Below the pieces are notes generated by a model. It saw nothing but the letters and a program-made list of their open reading frames with translations. It did no database searches and was not told where the DNA came from. From Syngnathus acus (taxonomy: Eukaryota; Chordata; Actinopteri; Syngnathiformes; Syngnathidae), in NCBI RefSeq assembly GCF_901709675.1, contig NC_051089.1:10229476-10293475 (forward strand): a stretch of DNA of 64,000 nucleotides, read 5' to 3'. The first letter of the stretch is position 1; every line of letters starts with the position of its first letter. Of this stretch, positions 1-12,585 are shown in pieces. Both the position numbers and the translations under genes were made by a program.

Positions 1-73
1 TGACGGTGCAAATCGGGCACAGCACCTGCTTGAGCAATCTCTCGCCTCCACTGCTGCATCCATCAAATTGCTA

Positions 74-90
74 CCCCCCCCCCCCCCCCC
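74..90. repeat. Poly-C homopolymer (17 C)
   Basis: An uninterrupted run of C, bounded by A on the left and TTCCC on the right. Length is likely variable and prone to sequencing error. Confidence 0.9.
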
Positions 91-3000
91 TTCCCTGCTC
101 ATACCTGTTCACTCGGCTCAAAATGGATGTTGCAAAGCTTTTTTAATTGGCTTCCACTCGAGAATCCAAGGGCATTTTGAAATTCACTTTAATAATATCG
201 TCTCCTGCAGCAGTGTGTGCAGGACGAATGAGTCTATGCCACACTTGGTGGTTTTCAATGGTCTAGTTTAAGATCTTTAAGATGTTCTGGCAACATTGCT
301 ATTGTTGGCGCTGCACTTAATTGGTGGAGGAAATGTTTTTGAACATGGTACAGGTATTTCAAAATGTGTTTCTATATGACAGGGTATATAACCACCCTGT
401 CATATACAAACATATATCTATACATATATCTTTTGTTGTTGTTAACCTGGATTAAGCAGGAAATGAATGAACACAATTTTAGGTGGACTGATGGTTCTAT
501 TGCGTAAGCAGACATCTAACTAACTGTCAGGGCATTGTGCTTATGAGCAAGCATAATAAGATGTGGAGTTTAACTTAGTGGTCTATTTTGAGTCGTGCTG
601 TTTATTCCTGTTATCTAAGGCAGTCAGCAACTGTGGCTAGAAAGCAAAGAGTGGAGAGTCGCTGTTGCGGGTGCATGCAGCCTCTCAAAATGTCCACCAT
701 TTGTGGAAATCCGCTTCTTCCTTGTCAACCGCTCGATGCTTTTGTGGTTCAAAATAAATAAATATATAAATAAATAAATACTTTAGTTTGTTTTGGCTGC
801 ATTGCTCAGTGTGTCTGGGTTTAAGATGGTGGTTATCTTTACAAGTGAAAGAAGGAATGATTATATCCAGTCTTGCTTACAACTAACTGCGCTGCAGTCA
901 GGAAAGCATACCGTACTTGAGCGTCGCACACAGCGCTCGCACTCGTTAAATAAACCAGACCAGTTCTCCATCAGACCCAAAAGTGGTACAGATTGGTCTT
1001 GTATTCCATTGAAGACGAAAGTCAGACATATGCAAAAGGTGGTCTATATATCAAGATGTAATATGGATCACATTGGAAGAACAGAAGTAGTTGGCTTGTG
1101 TGTTTTCAAACAGACGGTTCATGTTTAAGCCACATCATCAGTTATTTTTTCCCTTTACTGTCTTTTACTCTGCCTCTCCTGTGGCTTAGCCAAAGATAAC
1201 TGAGTTTAACTGTAATCACTCCAAGTCTGTTCCTCTGGAGAGCAGCACAGCGGGCAGCACCGTTCCAAACCTCGGAGAGTTTTTCGGCCCACTTCCACTG
1301 CATCGTGGTGTGCTCATGAAGAATCAGGGGACGATAACTTATCTTGTTTAAAGCACGAGAACGTTGGCCTGTTTGTCTTTCGGACTGTTGGATCCTCTCA
1401 GAATTGGCTTCAATCAAATTGTGCTTAGAGAGTAAGCAAATATGACCTGCTGTGAGAGGGTACGCTCCTCTGAAGTGGTACAACTAGTCATTTAATAAAA
1501 CTAAAAAGAGCAGATAGGAAAAAAAGAAGCCCCTCATACGCAATGAATGGTGTAGGCGTGTTTTGTCAAGTGTCGTTCAGGGGCATTTTTGAATCTCAGG
1601 TGAAACTGAAAGCCTAAAGCAGATTGGCTTCCAAATTAAAGCTGAAAATACCACCAAGAAAAGCAGAACCAAAACGGTGACGGTGAAGTTGCTACAGTGG
1701 ATGCCCGCCACCTGCCTCTGAGTCTGTTTTGTAGTTTAAGCTCGCATAATCAAGCAAATAAATAAATAATCCAGACACAATTATTTTGATAATGAATTAA
1801 TACATTACCAGAAAGGAATTAAGGAGCAGCTAATTGCATGATGCAAGTCTTTTTCATTAGCCTTTTCAGAGAAAATTTCATTATATGCATCACGAGGCAT
1901 ACACAAAGATGAAATCAAGAAGCTGTAAATATGCGAATAGTGGTGAAGGTGAGCAACACAAACCACAACATTAGGAACACCTGCAGAAACAACGCAAGGG
2001 TGTTCAATTGATAGTAGAATTATTCAGAATGGTGCAATTCAGTTCTACCACAATAATGCACTTATACGAACCCATGACCTTATCTGTGAGTGTAAATCAA
2101 CATTTTCAGCAGCAGAGCCAACATGCCATAAATATTTGACTTACTAAGGACTTTAAAGCACATAAAAAATATCGGAGTGATATTTAGGTTGTTTTCATTC
2201 TCTCCATTCTTTGGTCCAAAACATAATTACATCACCTAATTGCACTGCAAAGTTGATCATTTCGTACATAATTACAGTGGAAAACAACCAGCCTTTTAAG
2301 GTTTTAATGGCAGCGGCACACTTAGCAATTACCATTACTTTGCTGCGCTCACTAAAACTAAAGATCTCTGCCAATGAAAAACATCCTCTGACTACGACAA
2401 AGTACAATTGTCTGTCCTGACATTTGGCTGTACATCATGTGTGAGGACTAAATTCCGATCAGTGAGGGAGGCCTGCGCAAGCTGGCTCTTGGCTGTGTGT
2501 TTTTGGGGCAACCAGGGCGTCTGATGGCTTTTGAATTATTTATCCGTCAGGCTACCGGACGGTAGTCACAGCGACGGAGGGCTTGTAGCGCTCGTCTGGT
2601 GACGTCTCGCTCCGACAGTGGCCATTAGCGGACTGTGGCAAGGGTGCTAATGAGCAGGGCCAGAGTATTGTAATCCACTCCATATCCTTCCTAACCTCCA
2701 GACCCTCCACAATGAATAAAAAATGAAGGAAACATTTACAAAGATCTGAGTACAGAGCTTCTTAATTGGGTTTAAAAAAAAAAAAAGAGGTTAGATTGAA
2801 AAGGCAAGATAGGAACAACCAGACGGTTTCCTATTAAGGAGAAATGTCAAGCGCAGTGGTGAAGCAATAGTCTGTGTGCATCCCTTTGTTGTCCTCCCTG
2901 ACATCGAAGGCTAATTTTTCATGGTTATTTGAACTGGAAAATGAAAGAGAGGTTTGCGATTATTTCTTATAAATGACAACACAATCGCATTACGCTTCAG

Positions 3001-3489
3001 TACAAACACAGAAAGGATATTGCCTTTTCATATTTCATGTGAAAGTAATGGATGGGCTATGCAAAGAGGAACCGAAAGAAAGACAAATGGTGAAAGAAAG
3101 CCCCCGTGTTTGATTTGTATTAGAAATAGATAGAGGTAGGGAGAGCTTTTTTTTCACTAAGTGCGAGCACTCTCGTGGATGGTTTAAGTGCCTGTGCAGT
3201 GTAATCATTGGATTTCTTTAGCAATTAGCTATGAGCAACCAGCAAGGGTGCTTGTTAGAAGAAAGGTTGCCCAGTTTATCCACTCCATTCTCCCGGAGAA
3301 AAATGTACCATATATCCATTATATGCCTCCCTGTGCGATGTAACGAATACAGCGCAGACCTCCACCAAGGCCAAACCATCCTAATTGGGAACACTAAACT
3401 TCATAGACACCCATTTCCTGTATATGCCTACAGTTTGTCCAGAAAAAAAGAGTGCTTCTGCGATTTTATCTCCCAAAGCAGTATAGTGG

Positions 3490-3585
3490 TTCCTTGAGAT
3501 ACAGGTGAGTTGACTGTTGGCTTTTTTGAACTGCGAGGAGACATACAGACATTTTTTTTTTTTGCTTTGGCTTACGAGCCAAACC
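3490..3585 (+). repeat. Dispersed fish repeat, copy 1 (degenerate)
   Basis: The stretch starts CTTGAGATACAGGTGAGT and runs through GGCTTTTTTGAACTGCGAGGAG to a poly-T and CTTACGAGCC. A similar order of motifs (TTGAGATAC, GTGA.T.GACT, TTTTT, GGCTTTTT) is seen near 6508 and, reversed, near 15250. The family is known to me only as a common fish interspersed repeat; I do not assign a name. Confidence 0.4.
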
Positions 3586-6105
3586 TTTATTTGTCCGATA
3601 GTAAAAAAAAACTCTTCAAGAAGGTGGCTTCAGGCTATTTACTTCTCTAATTGGAGTTTGGGTCACATTGAACAATTTGAAGTCAATTGCGGAGATTTTT
3701 ACTGTAACATCAGATAGCTTAATGCTAACATTTGATGAGAAACACCATAGACTGGCTAACAAAGCAATGGATATTTGAATTCACGGTGGAGCAACACATT
3801 AAGATGAAAAATACTCACATGCAAGTAAGTAAATGAATAAATAAATAGATCGATAAATAAAAAAGTTGGCATTTTAGCAGACAGGTTTGGTGGGGTATTT
3901 TGGCTTTCTTTTGTATTATTACTACTCCAGTTTTGTATTGGTTTTATCCTCATGATATTATAACTGTATTCTCACAGCATTACTTGTTTGTTTTTTTCTC
4001 GTATTTTAGTTTTTTTCATTGCAGTCCTAATAATACACTTTGTCCAACCTCAGCAGTGGTTTTCTCCCCTTATAAACAAAGAGTGGTAAAAATGCTCCTT
4101 GGCTAAGGTAAAAAGTTAAATTCTCATCCTCCACTTCTCCTCCACTTGTATCATTGAAAATCTCCACTTAGCAAGTTGTTAAAGTTTGGAGAGCAAACAG
4201 ACATCAATGATGCGCTATATTTGAAATTAAATTGATTAGCAAAATTGATATTCATAACTCAGCCGAGTCTCTTTTATCTCAGCGTACGCTCTCATAAACA
4301 AACAGCCTGTCGGGCCCACGGCTGCAGATCAGGCGGGCGGGATGACCAAAGCAGCACACTATGGGCCGGCATACTGAGAAACTTGTGTGTTTACTTGTGA
4401 GTTTACAAACACTGAATGACTGGCCCAGTATGCTAATAAGCTCAATGCGAGAGCCGCCAGACGGACACCTAACACGCGTCAGGTTGGGTGCTTACATACG
4501 CCCCGCCATGGCAACATTGATTTTCTCTGCTAATACCTCCACAACAGTCCACGGGCAGATGGATGTACTACAAAGATATGCAAATGATGCATTCAATAAA
4601 TCGACAGGCAGAGATCTTTTTCAGTCGGCGCAGTCCTCTCTATTGGTCTGTGCTGCCTAAAAGTGGAGATAAACAGATAAGCACCTGTTAATGGACACAC
4701 ACATCCACGTTTGCGTGTACACACGCACGCGTATGTTGGCTGAATGATCGATCGCAGGAGTTTGTTATGAGAATAGCAGGTTAAACTCAAAATGGCAATT
4801 GCTCCAAATCTGTTAATTATTATGATTGTTGGTGACGTTATTGTTGTCGTAGTGAAACACATTGATCATCATCTTTGGTAATTTTCTGACGGATGTGAAA
4901 ACTAACGCAGTTAGTCTATTTATATTTTTACATTTTATGCACCATTAAATAATATTAAATACTGAAATAATTTGCTGTTTTGGAAAAAGGGATGGCAATT
5001 ACAAATGTGATTTTCACAATTTTTATAATTCATAGATTAATTGAAAATAAAATAATCGACAGATTAACTGATTGGTAAAACCTTGTAATTGTTGGTCTCT
5101 TTGAACAATGAATACAATACACAATACTTACAAGTGTTACTTTTCTCGCAGCAGTCTGCACTTTTAATTGTCAAGTTTTCCTCCCGCGTAAGCAGGTATA
5201 CCTTGTGTATAATAGCAAAACAAACAGTGGGTATAGTCATATTCGGCGCGCTTATTAGTCAGATATGAGACAAAAGCTGCTGGGTGTATGTCATATATAA
5301 TAGATGTGGGCTGTCTTGTTAAGCCCAGCAGGCTGTATGCGGCTGTGCCTCAGTGGAGGGGAGGCTCTGAAGCGGGCTGTACCTGGTAATTAAAGAGACT
5401 TTGTGGCAAAAGCCAAACATCAGGAGAGATGAGAAATGAACAAAAGAGTTGTGACAGTTTCAGGTTATGTGATTTTTGTGCATGAGTGTGTCTTTTTTTT
5501 TTTTGGTAGTTGTTGCCAAATTAAAAATCAATACATTTTCCGGACTATACATATTCAGAGTGTCCACTGTGCTTCTGCCCTGAATGGGGAGGGCGGGTGT
5601 GTGATGAGGTGGGGGGTGAGAGTGGCCTGTTCGCCTGTCATAACTGTACCATCGCATTTTCCAAGCCACTGGTGAATATTTCAAACTTGATGTGATTGCC
5701 CTTCATGACAGCGGCTTTTTTTTTCTCTTGCCAGACACCCCTTCACCCCTACCCCCCAATTCTGTAAGGTTCTATTGAATAGCTGCAAATAGGTGAAGGC
5801 ATTGTAGTGTGAACGGGATGGAGAGGGAGAGAAAAAGATGCATGAATAAAAGGAGGGTGATTTCAGAGGAGGCATAAGAGAACGACCGCAAACGTGCATG
5901 GGAGGGGTGGCATGCAGCCAGAATGACCCTTTGTGCGGGACATTGTCCCTCGGGCAGAGTAGATGGAAGAGCAGCGGCCAGTGATGCTTTTGCCCCCATG
6001 CAGGCTTTTAGTCTCACATCTTACAACTGGCAAAAGTACAGCCAGCATCCCCCTTTGTGGACATAATATTTGTTAGTGAGCGGACATTCAAGGAATTCAC
6101 CGTTT

Positions 6106-6234
<129 letters not shown>

Positions 6235-6507
6235 CGGGGCAGACGAGTGAGCAGTCCCTGAATGCGCACTCCCTGTGCAGCCGCATTAACCTAGATCCTT
6301 CTCTCCTTCATCACTCAACACAAAGAGAAGTAGAGCGCCACTCACTTTTTTTGGGGGGGGGGTAATGTATCTAAACATGCCATTATGGTGAACTATTTCT
6401 AATTAGCGATATTTCCCATGAGAGACACACCACTTTAGGGGAAAATATCAAATTCATCTTGCTCGGTGCTAACTAACAGCTCTTCATTTGAAAAAGAACA
6501 GCAGCAT

Positions 6508-6600
6508 CTTGAGATACAAGTGACTCGACTTGAGTTTTTCAAGATAGGAGCCATTGTTTGGCTTTTTGTTTTGTTTTTTTGCAAAAAAATTGAAATGCTA
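6508..6600 (+). repeat. Dispersed fish repeat, copy 2
   Basis: Begins CTTGAGATACAAGTGACTCG and continues TTGAGTTTTTCAAGATAGGAG, then GGCTTTTTG and GCAAAAAAATTGAAATGC. It shares motif order with the copies near 3490 and 15250. The element type is not determined. Confidence 0.45.
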
Positions 6601-8920
6601 GCACTTTATTATGGCAGTCACTGAATCTATAAATCTAAGAATAAGGCCTGAATTGGCATTAAAATGTCTTAAATTAATCTTTGAATAGATTTTATGATAG
6701 TCTCACATCTCAAAATACGTTAACCTGATTAAAAAGTATTTATCAAATGACTGAAGTTGGTCTTATATTTAATTTTAGATGCCATTAAAAATTCTTGAAA
6801 TCAACTTGGCCATAATAAACTGTATGAACCCTGTGACGACCAATTCTTATTGTCTATCTGTATTTTGGAACTCCCAGTTGTTGTTTATTGTAAAGCTTAG
6901 ATTTGAACACAAACGGTGCAGCAACACACGTAGGCAGAGTATATTTTCTTTTTCAGTCAAATTTTCTTTTTCTACTGTGAAGAACAACTAATATAACTGC
7001 ATCTTACTGAGTCACAATAGTTGTGAAAATCTTGTTGTATTCATAGCAATGCAAAGGCAAACTCAAAAAGCACCTTACAGTTGCGCTAAATTAGATTTAT
7101 GGACACTGGGGGCTCAACATGAGCTTTGGGTTGAAGACCTGTGGTGCTCTCGTGGGGAGAGCGGGGGGAGTCGGTGTGAGCTATGGCTGCTGTTTGTGAT
7201 TAACTTGCCCTTTAAAGTTGTTTTAGTTATTAGCTGCCCTAACCCTCGTACCCCTCCTCCATCTTGTGAGGCTCCTCCCTCCCTGCCTCCCTCCCCTTCG
7301 TTCGCCTCGGCCGCATGGAGACACAAAGTATTCATTCACATTTAGATCTTGAGGTCACAGCAGGGCCAGCAGCGAGAGAGAGATGCCCGCCTGCATGCGT
7401 GCCTGCGTCGTGGCCCCCCCTCCTCAATAGACAGGTCAGGAATCTAACACGTAACATTGACCAGCAGCGCTGAAGTAGCTTCTTTCCTTTCTGTGAAAAA
7501 AAAAAGCGTGGGAGACAGAGTGACGAGTATCCGCAAATCTGACTTGTTTTAAACGCGGCATTCCTCATTTTGCACTCGATGGCCAAACATATTGGGACAC
7601 CCACGGGGGCTGTCTGGCAAGACTTTCTACCGGATGGCACTTGTGACGTGTTTCCTGACTCAGCATTTCTGCTCTAGATCACTGTAGGTCATATCCATTA
7701 GTTTCTTCGACACCCAGGGAACAGAAAAAGGGGACTCCCCAAACTGTCACTACATAGTTGTCCAAAAATAATTTGGTAAGATGACGAATGAAGTTTTAAT
7801 GGTGAGGGGTGTCATCACAAGACATTTGTCCATTATGTAAGGTTCTCTGCTAATTTGAACTAGGGCTGACTGATTTAATTAGTCAGTAGTGACTTTATAT
7901 TGTAACAATACTTTGTCCTGTAGTATTTGTCTGACTACAAGAGAGTATTTTTTAACACATCAACACAGACCCAACAATAGACCAAAACGTTTTTATATTA
8001 ATGAGATTCATTATTAATTGGCCAATTAATCATTTGTCTGGATTTTATTCTGCCAAATATTAGAATCTGTGTCCAAAAAATATTGGTTGTGTCTCTAAAT
8101 TTAACTTGGCCACACAAAAGCCTATTGTGGTTTGCTCTGAGAGCCCTGAGTTTATGGACAACATGAACACTTCGGGGGGCGGGGGGTTCCGATTGGGAGG
8201 AGTGGTCATGTTTCATATGTGGGTGCTGAGGTGCTGATATGAGGACAATGCATGAAAGCCCTCAGCATGGCTCCTGTGTCTCATTGTCCTTCGCTGCCCC
8301 TCCTGTCACTTCCATTTCGCACCCTCAAGTCCGAAGTCAGGACAACTTTGATACGGGGAAAGGGGTGCAAGGCATCATGGAGAGATTGGGGGGTGCAAAG
8401 GGGATTAAAAAAAAGAGCGAGAGAGGGTCTATGAACTGTGAAATAAGATCGCTTTTTATCCGACGGTGTTGTGCTAAAAGGAGAAAAAAAGAAGCTGTCT
8501 AGGTTTGGATAAAGCAGTGGAAGCTCACCTCTGAGTTAGACAGCACTTAGGGTTAGGTGACATCTGGTTAAAATGATAGCAGCCTCACTGATAATAATGA
8601 AACACAACTCATTTCGCCTTTGTAAATGCAGCCAGTGTTTTCTGGAAGCGCCACGGCCCTTCTCAGCTCAGGTAGGACCGCGTTTCTCCGCTCTGTCAAG
8701 AAAGTCAGCCGGCATCACGGCCGTGTCGTCTGCCGAGGCCGAGAGCACGGAGGGAGGAGCCTGACCTAGTGAAAGATATTTAGACTGACTATTATTACTT
8801 GCTGCTCTTCTTCTCCACAGTCTGGGAAGGAATACTGGAAAGTGCAGTGGTTACCATCAATTATTTATTAGGGACGTTTGTGCTTGTCAGTCTGATTAGC
8901 GTCAGTGTAATCACTGCTCT

Positions 8921-8921
<1 letters not shown>

Positions 8922-9005
<84 letters not shown>
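8922..9005. repeat. (GT)n microsatellite
   Basis: A pure GT dinucleotide run of about 84 bp, ending in TTGGGGGGGC. Confidence 0.97.
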
Positions 9006-9006
<1 letters not shown>

Positions 9007-9166
9007 GGGGGGGCAAGGCTGTTCCCTGTTCCCGCTCATCATGAAGGTAATATTGTTGTTTTTTTTTTTGTTTTTTTTTAGATTACGCACGTCCTTTGCA
9101 TAGCATCTGCTTTTGTCATCTCCAAACATTTCTTCTGCTATTCTCTTCCCTCCTTTACTTCGGTCT

Positions 9167-9168
<2 letters not shown>

Positions 9169-9212
<44 letters not shown>
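9169..9212. repeat. (CT)n microsatellite
   Basis: A homopurine/homopyrimidine CT run between two GT tracts, followed by CTTTCTC and a C-rich stretch. Confidence 0.95.
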
Positions 9213-9214
<2 letters not shown>

Positions 9215-9370
9215 TTGGTGCCCCCCCCCACTTCCTCTGTGCACCTCATTAGTGTGCGTGAGTTCTCCCGGCTTGTAAAGAGTGACACCTATGGGTCTGA
9301 TTAAGCCCCTGCACTCACAAGGGCAAGAAAAGCTGTGAGATGTCTGGAAGAGGGAGTGTGCACGTGCATC

Positions 9371-9462
9371 TGTGTGTGTGTGCGCGTGTGTGTGTGCGCG
9401 TGTGTGTGTGTGTGCGCGTGTGTGTGTGTGTGCGCGTGTGTGTGTGTGTGTGTGTGTGTGCG
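9371..9462. repeat. Compound (GT)n with periodic CGCG interruptions
   Basis: GT runs interrupted at intervals by TGCGCGTG blocks, a higher-order pattern suggesting slippage or unequal exchange of a longer unit rather than simple dinucleotide growth. Confidence 0.95.
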
Positions 9463-12400
9463 TTTGTGGACTGTCCCCATTGAGTGAGTGGCAGAGCAAA
9501 TCTGATCCTGTCTGCTTGGAACAAATGAGTGTAATCTGTGTGTCAGCCATGAGTTTATTCAGCCCGCATGATTAGATTAATGGAAGTGCTTCATATCGTT
9601 GTATTAGGGTGGTTAATGAAGACAATTAATTACAAGACAACCTTCAGGCTATTGGTCTTTGCATATCCCAAATTTGGGTTACAAATGGCCTGCTGCCATA
9701 GCTTTGAGTGCTGCTGTCTCACTTGTTCTCGGGCTGCGTTGTTACCGTTTTCATTCTGTTGCCGTTTTTACTCTCAGGCCACTTTTGACCTTTCATTAAT
9801 TATGGTCTGCGTAGCTTTAATCATTTTTTCTTCTACCACTAGATTTGAGCCATTTCTAAATTAGTTTTTCACTTAAACATGTACATAATGCAGGTAATGG
9901 AATTGAATTAAAAAAAATAGATGTCACTCTGGGTTGTGTGTACCAAGGTTGTTTGGTATAACAAAAAGCTGCCTTTCATAGAGAGATATTAATGATTAAC
10001 AAAACTAAGTGTTTATCATGATTATAGTTTACAGTCTTGTAGAACTAATACTGTATGATATGAGAAATGGTTCTAAAAATGTGGCTCTTGTATCATGCGG
10101 ATTTTTTTTCCACATCTCTTTAATAAATATTGCTTAAAATTGAGTATTATTGTCTCTTGAAAGGCAGATTTTGTGTTACATGTGTTATGCCTGGTCAGTG
10201 TAGGTACTGTATCAAAAACAAAGGGGAACATTAATCATGTGAGCATTATGTGCAGGAAGTCTAAAGGGAAATGCATTCATGCATCGGCTGTCTATCATTG
10301 TAATGTTAAAATATATCATATGTGTGCAAAATGTAGAATAATGTAGAGGTGGAACATTAGTCCCACTACGAGTGTCACTATGGATAAAAAAAATTGGCAC
10401 AGCCCCCACCCCCCTTAAAAATGTACCTGGGGATTATTTTGTAATCTTAGCAGCCGTGCAGCTGTGCGGTTTCCTAATTCTGGGAAAATTGAAGTAGTCT
10501 TGTTTGGAAGGCATATTTAAGATCTGCTTCTCTCACTGAGGATGAGCTGCACTGGATACATTTAGTGCTTGGCCTTGGACACGTAACCGAAGCATTGTAT
10601 AGTAGAAAACGGAAAAGTAATGATTCAGTAAACATCCATCCAAACAGTTTCTTAAAAAAAAAATACTGGTCATATTTCTTAAAATAGTCATTGGGATTTT
10701 ACTGTACTAAAAAAAAATCTGGGAAATAATTTTAGGAAGAAACCACTGCCCCCGAGGCAGACAACCAATAAGAGGCCAATCATTACTTGAGCATTTGTGG
10801 TCACGCCGCCTCACTAAAAATAAAGATTAAAACCAATAATATGTAGTATTATCGTAACACGCCAATATTTTTTGGTGATGTGCCTGCGACAGTGTGCAAC
10901 AAATGCTTCTGGTCGTGTGATGTTTAGTAGTAGAAGTCACTTAGTTAGCAACTTGCTTACTGCAAGTGGTGAGCTTTGTCTTTCGTAATTAGAGCACAAC
11001 ACAGGAAGTGCCATGTTCGCCATTTACGGTACATTTTGCGAAGTGAACAGCATTCTTCATAGACATCAGTTGTATGTACATACTGATTTTTATTTTTTTT
11101 TTTATACTGTGGCCTATGATCGGGTTCACGTCAAAATTCTTTCCTTCTCTTGTGCTTTCTTAGAAAGCCACATACGCACTTGCAGACTAAGTGTGGAGCC
11201 CCTATAACAATGTTCTTCAGTGAGTTTCTTTGTGTTTATATTTGAAAAGAAAAATATTATATACGTATGATTTAAGAAGAGGGCTACACTGAATGCTGTT
11301 AAACAAAGCATACAAACTCATTCATTCCACTCATTGTTGAGCGGTTCATCATAAGAGGAAGCGAAGGCATTATAGATGTCCTTTGTCAGGCATCTTTTGC
11401 AGCAACATTTATTTACAATCTATACGTATATGTGTGTCAAAGCAATCTTGACGTCGGCCCCTCTTCATGTGTGCGCATAGTGCTCGACCACAAACGGGAT
11501 AAACAGTGAGCGGCGGGGATAATGTAAGATCATAAAAGTGGTTTTTGCTGCGGGTAGTCATGTGGCGAGCTGAATCGGGCAGGCCATGTGATGGCTGCGG
11601 GGCAGAATACTTGAACAGGATATTTCGGTATGGCTCTTGTAAGGTCGTCAATACGTCAATAGCTCGTAGTGTCGGGACCTGAGCGTGAAAGCATTTTCTA
11701 AAGAGCATTTAAGCACATTTGCTGAGAATTAGCTGACTTGTGTAATAACTGATAAGGCCTATTGACCACGCGGCCTAGTTTACTGTTGTCGGATCAATGC
11801 TGTTGCGCTCAGTGTCGCGCTACTTTTAAACAAAGTTTACAGGCAAGGGGGATGTTCAAGGGGCACTGGAGGGAAATAAAGGTGATTGATGGTCTTTTTA
11901 TTATCTGTTTTCACTATCTTTTCCTTTGTGTGTTACTTACAAACAGCATTATTGGATATCCATTGTTTAGACTTCGACGCAACCTAAATGGTCAGATATA
12001 TCGAGCGGAGGCTTTTAAGGTGGTTACAAGGGATTTCTGCCTTTGACTTGAAATAAAGTAAAAGGGGTTGCATCCCTGAGAGTTCTAAATATTCATGATG
12101 TGTTTTTTCCCCCCCAATATATAAAATAGGATGGAGAGTGTGTAGTTAGCAGCGGGGGGACACAATGTATTTTGGTCTTACCCAGGCAAGATGCTTCACA
12201 ATGAAATAAAATTAAGTTGACCCCCACCCACCAAAAAAAAAAAAAAACTATATATTTACAAATAGATTTTTGTCTTTCAATATGTTTCCAATTGAGGTAG
12301 AGAAGCAAAAGCAGACGGCAGATTGTGTCCTCTTTGTTTGCAAGCCTCGTAACCGCGTGTCAGCAAATGCCATTGTTGCGAGCACCTATAGAAACAAAAC

Positions 12401-12477
12401 GCTGCCGTCCCTTTAAGTGCCTCCACCAATTCTGATGGCTTGGTGATTTACATTTCCCATCTTCCCTCCCCCTTCAG

Positions 12478-12585
12478 GAGAGCTGAGTGAGGATGTGGAG
12501 GCTGCTAGTGAGACCACCACAGACCAGGAGGACCAAACCAAAGACAGAGAAAGTGGGGGGGAGAAGGAGCTCACCAAAGGGCCAG
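12478..12585 (+). CDS. zfhx3: zfhx3 internal coding exon (acidic/Ser-rich linker)
   Basis: This 108-bp exon has acceptor CCCCCTTCAG before 12478 and donor CAG|GTAAGG after 12585. It starts with the last two bases of a split codon and ends with the first base of one. It reads [20 protein letters not shown] and continues with [15 protein letters not shown], a charged linker without a folded domain. The open frame, clean splice sites and exact phase match to the next exon support it; similarity of the linker itself is weak, so this exon rests more on structure than on homology. The following intron is about 8 kb. Confidence 0.75.

Noticed and set aside
8573-8764. A possible exon with CKCSQC followed by a GTAGGA donor-like site
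   Set aside because: There is no credible acceptor, no match to the expected ZFHX3 N-terminal fingers, and the frame is not compatible with a clear neighbour.
9155-9550. Open frames of 60-131 residues through GT/CT repeats, such as poly-His-Thr and Arg-Glu runs
   Set aside because: These are translations of simple repeats in several frames, not genes.
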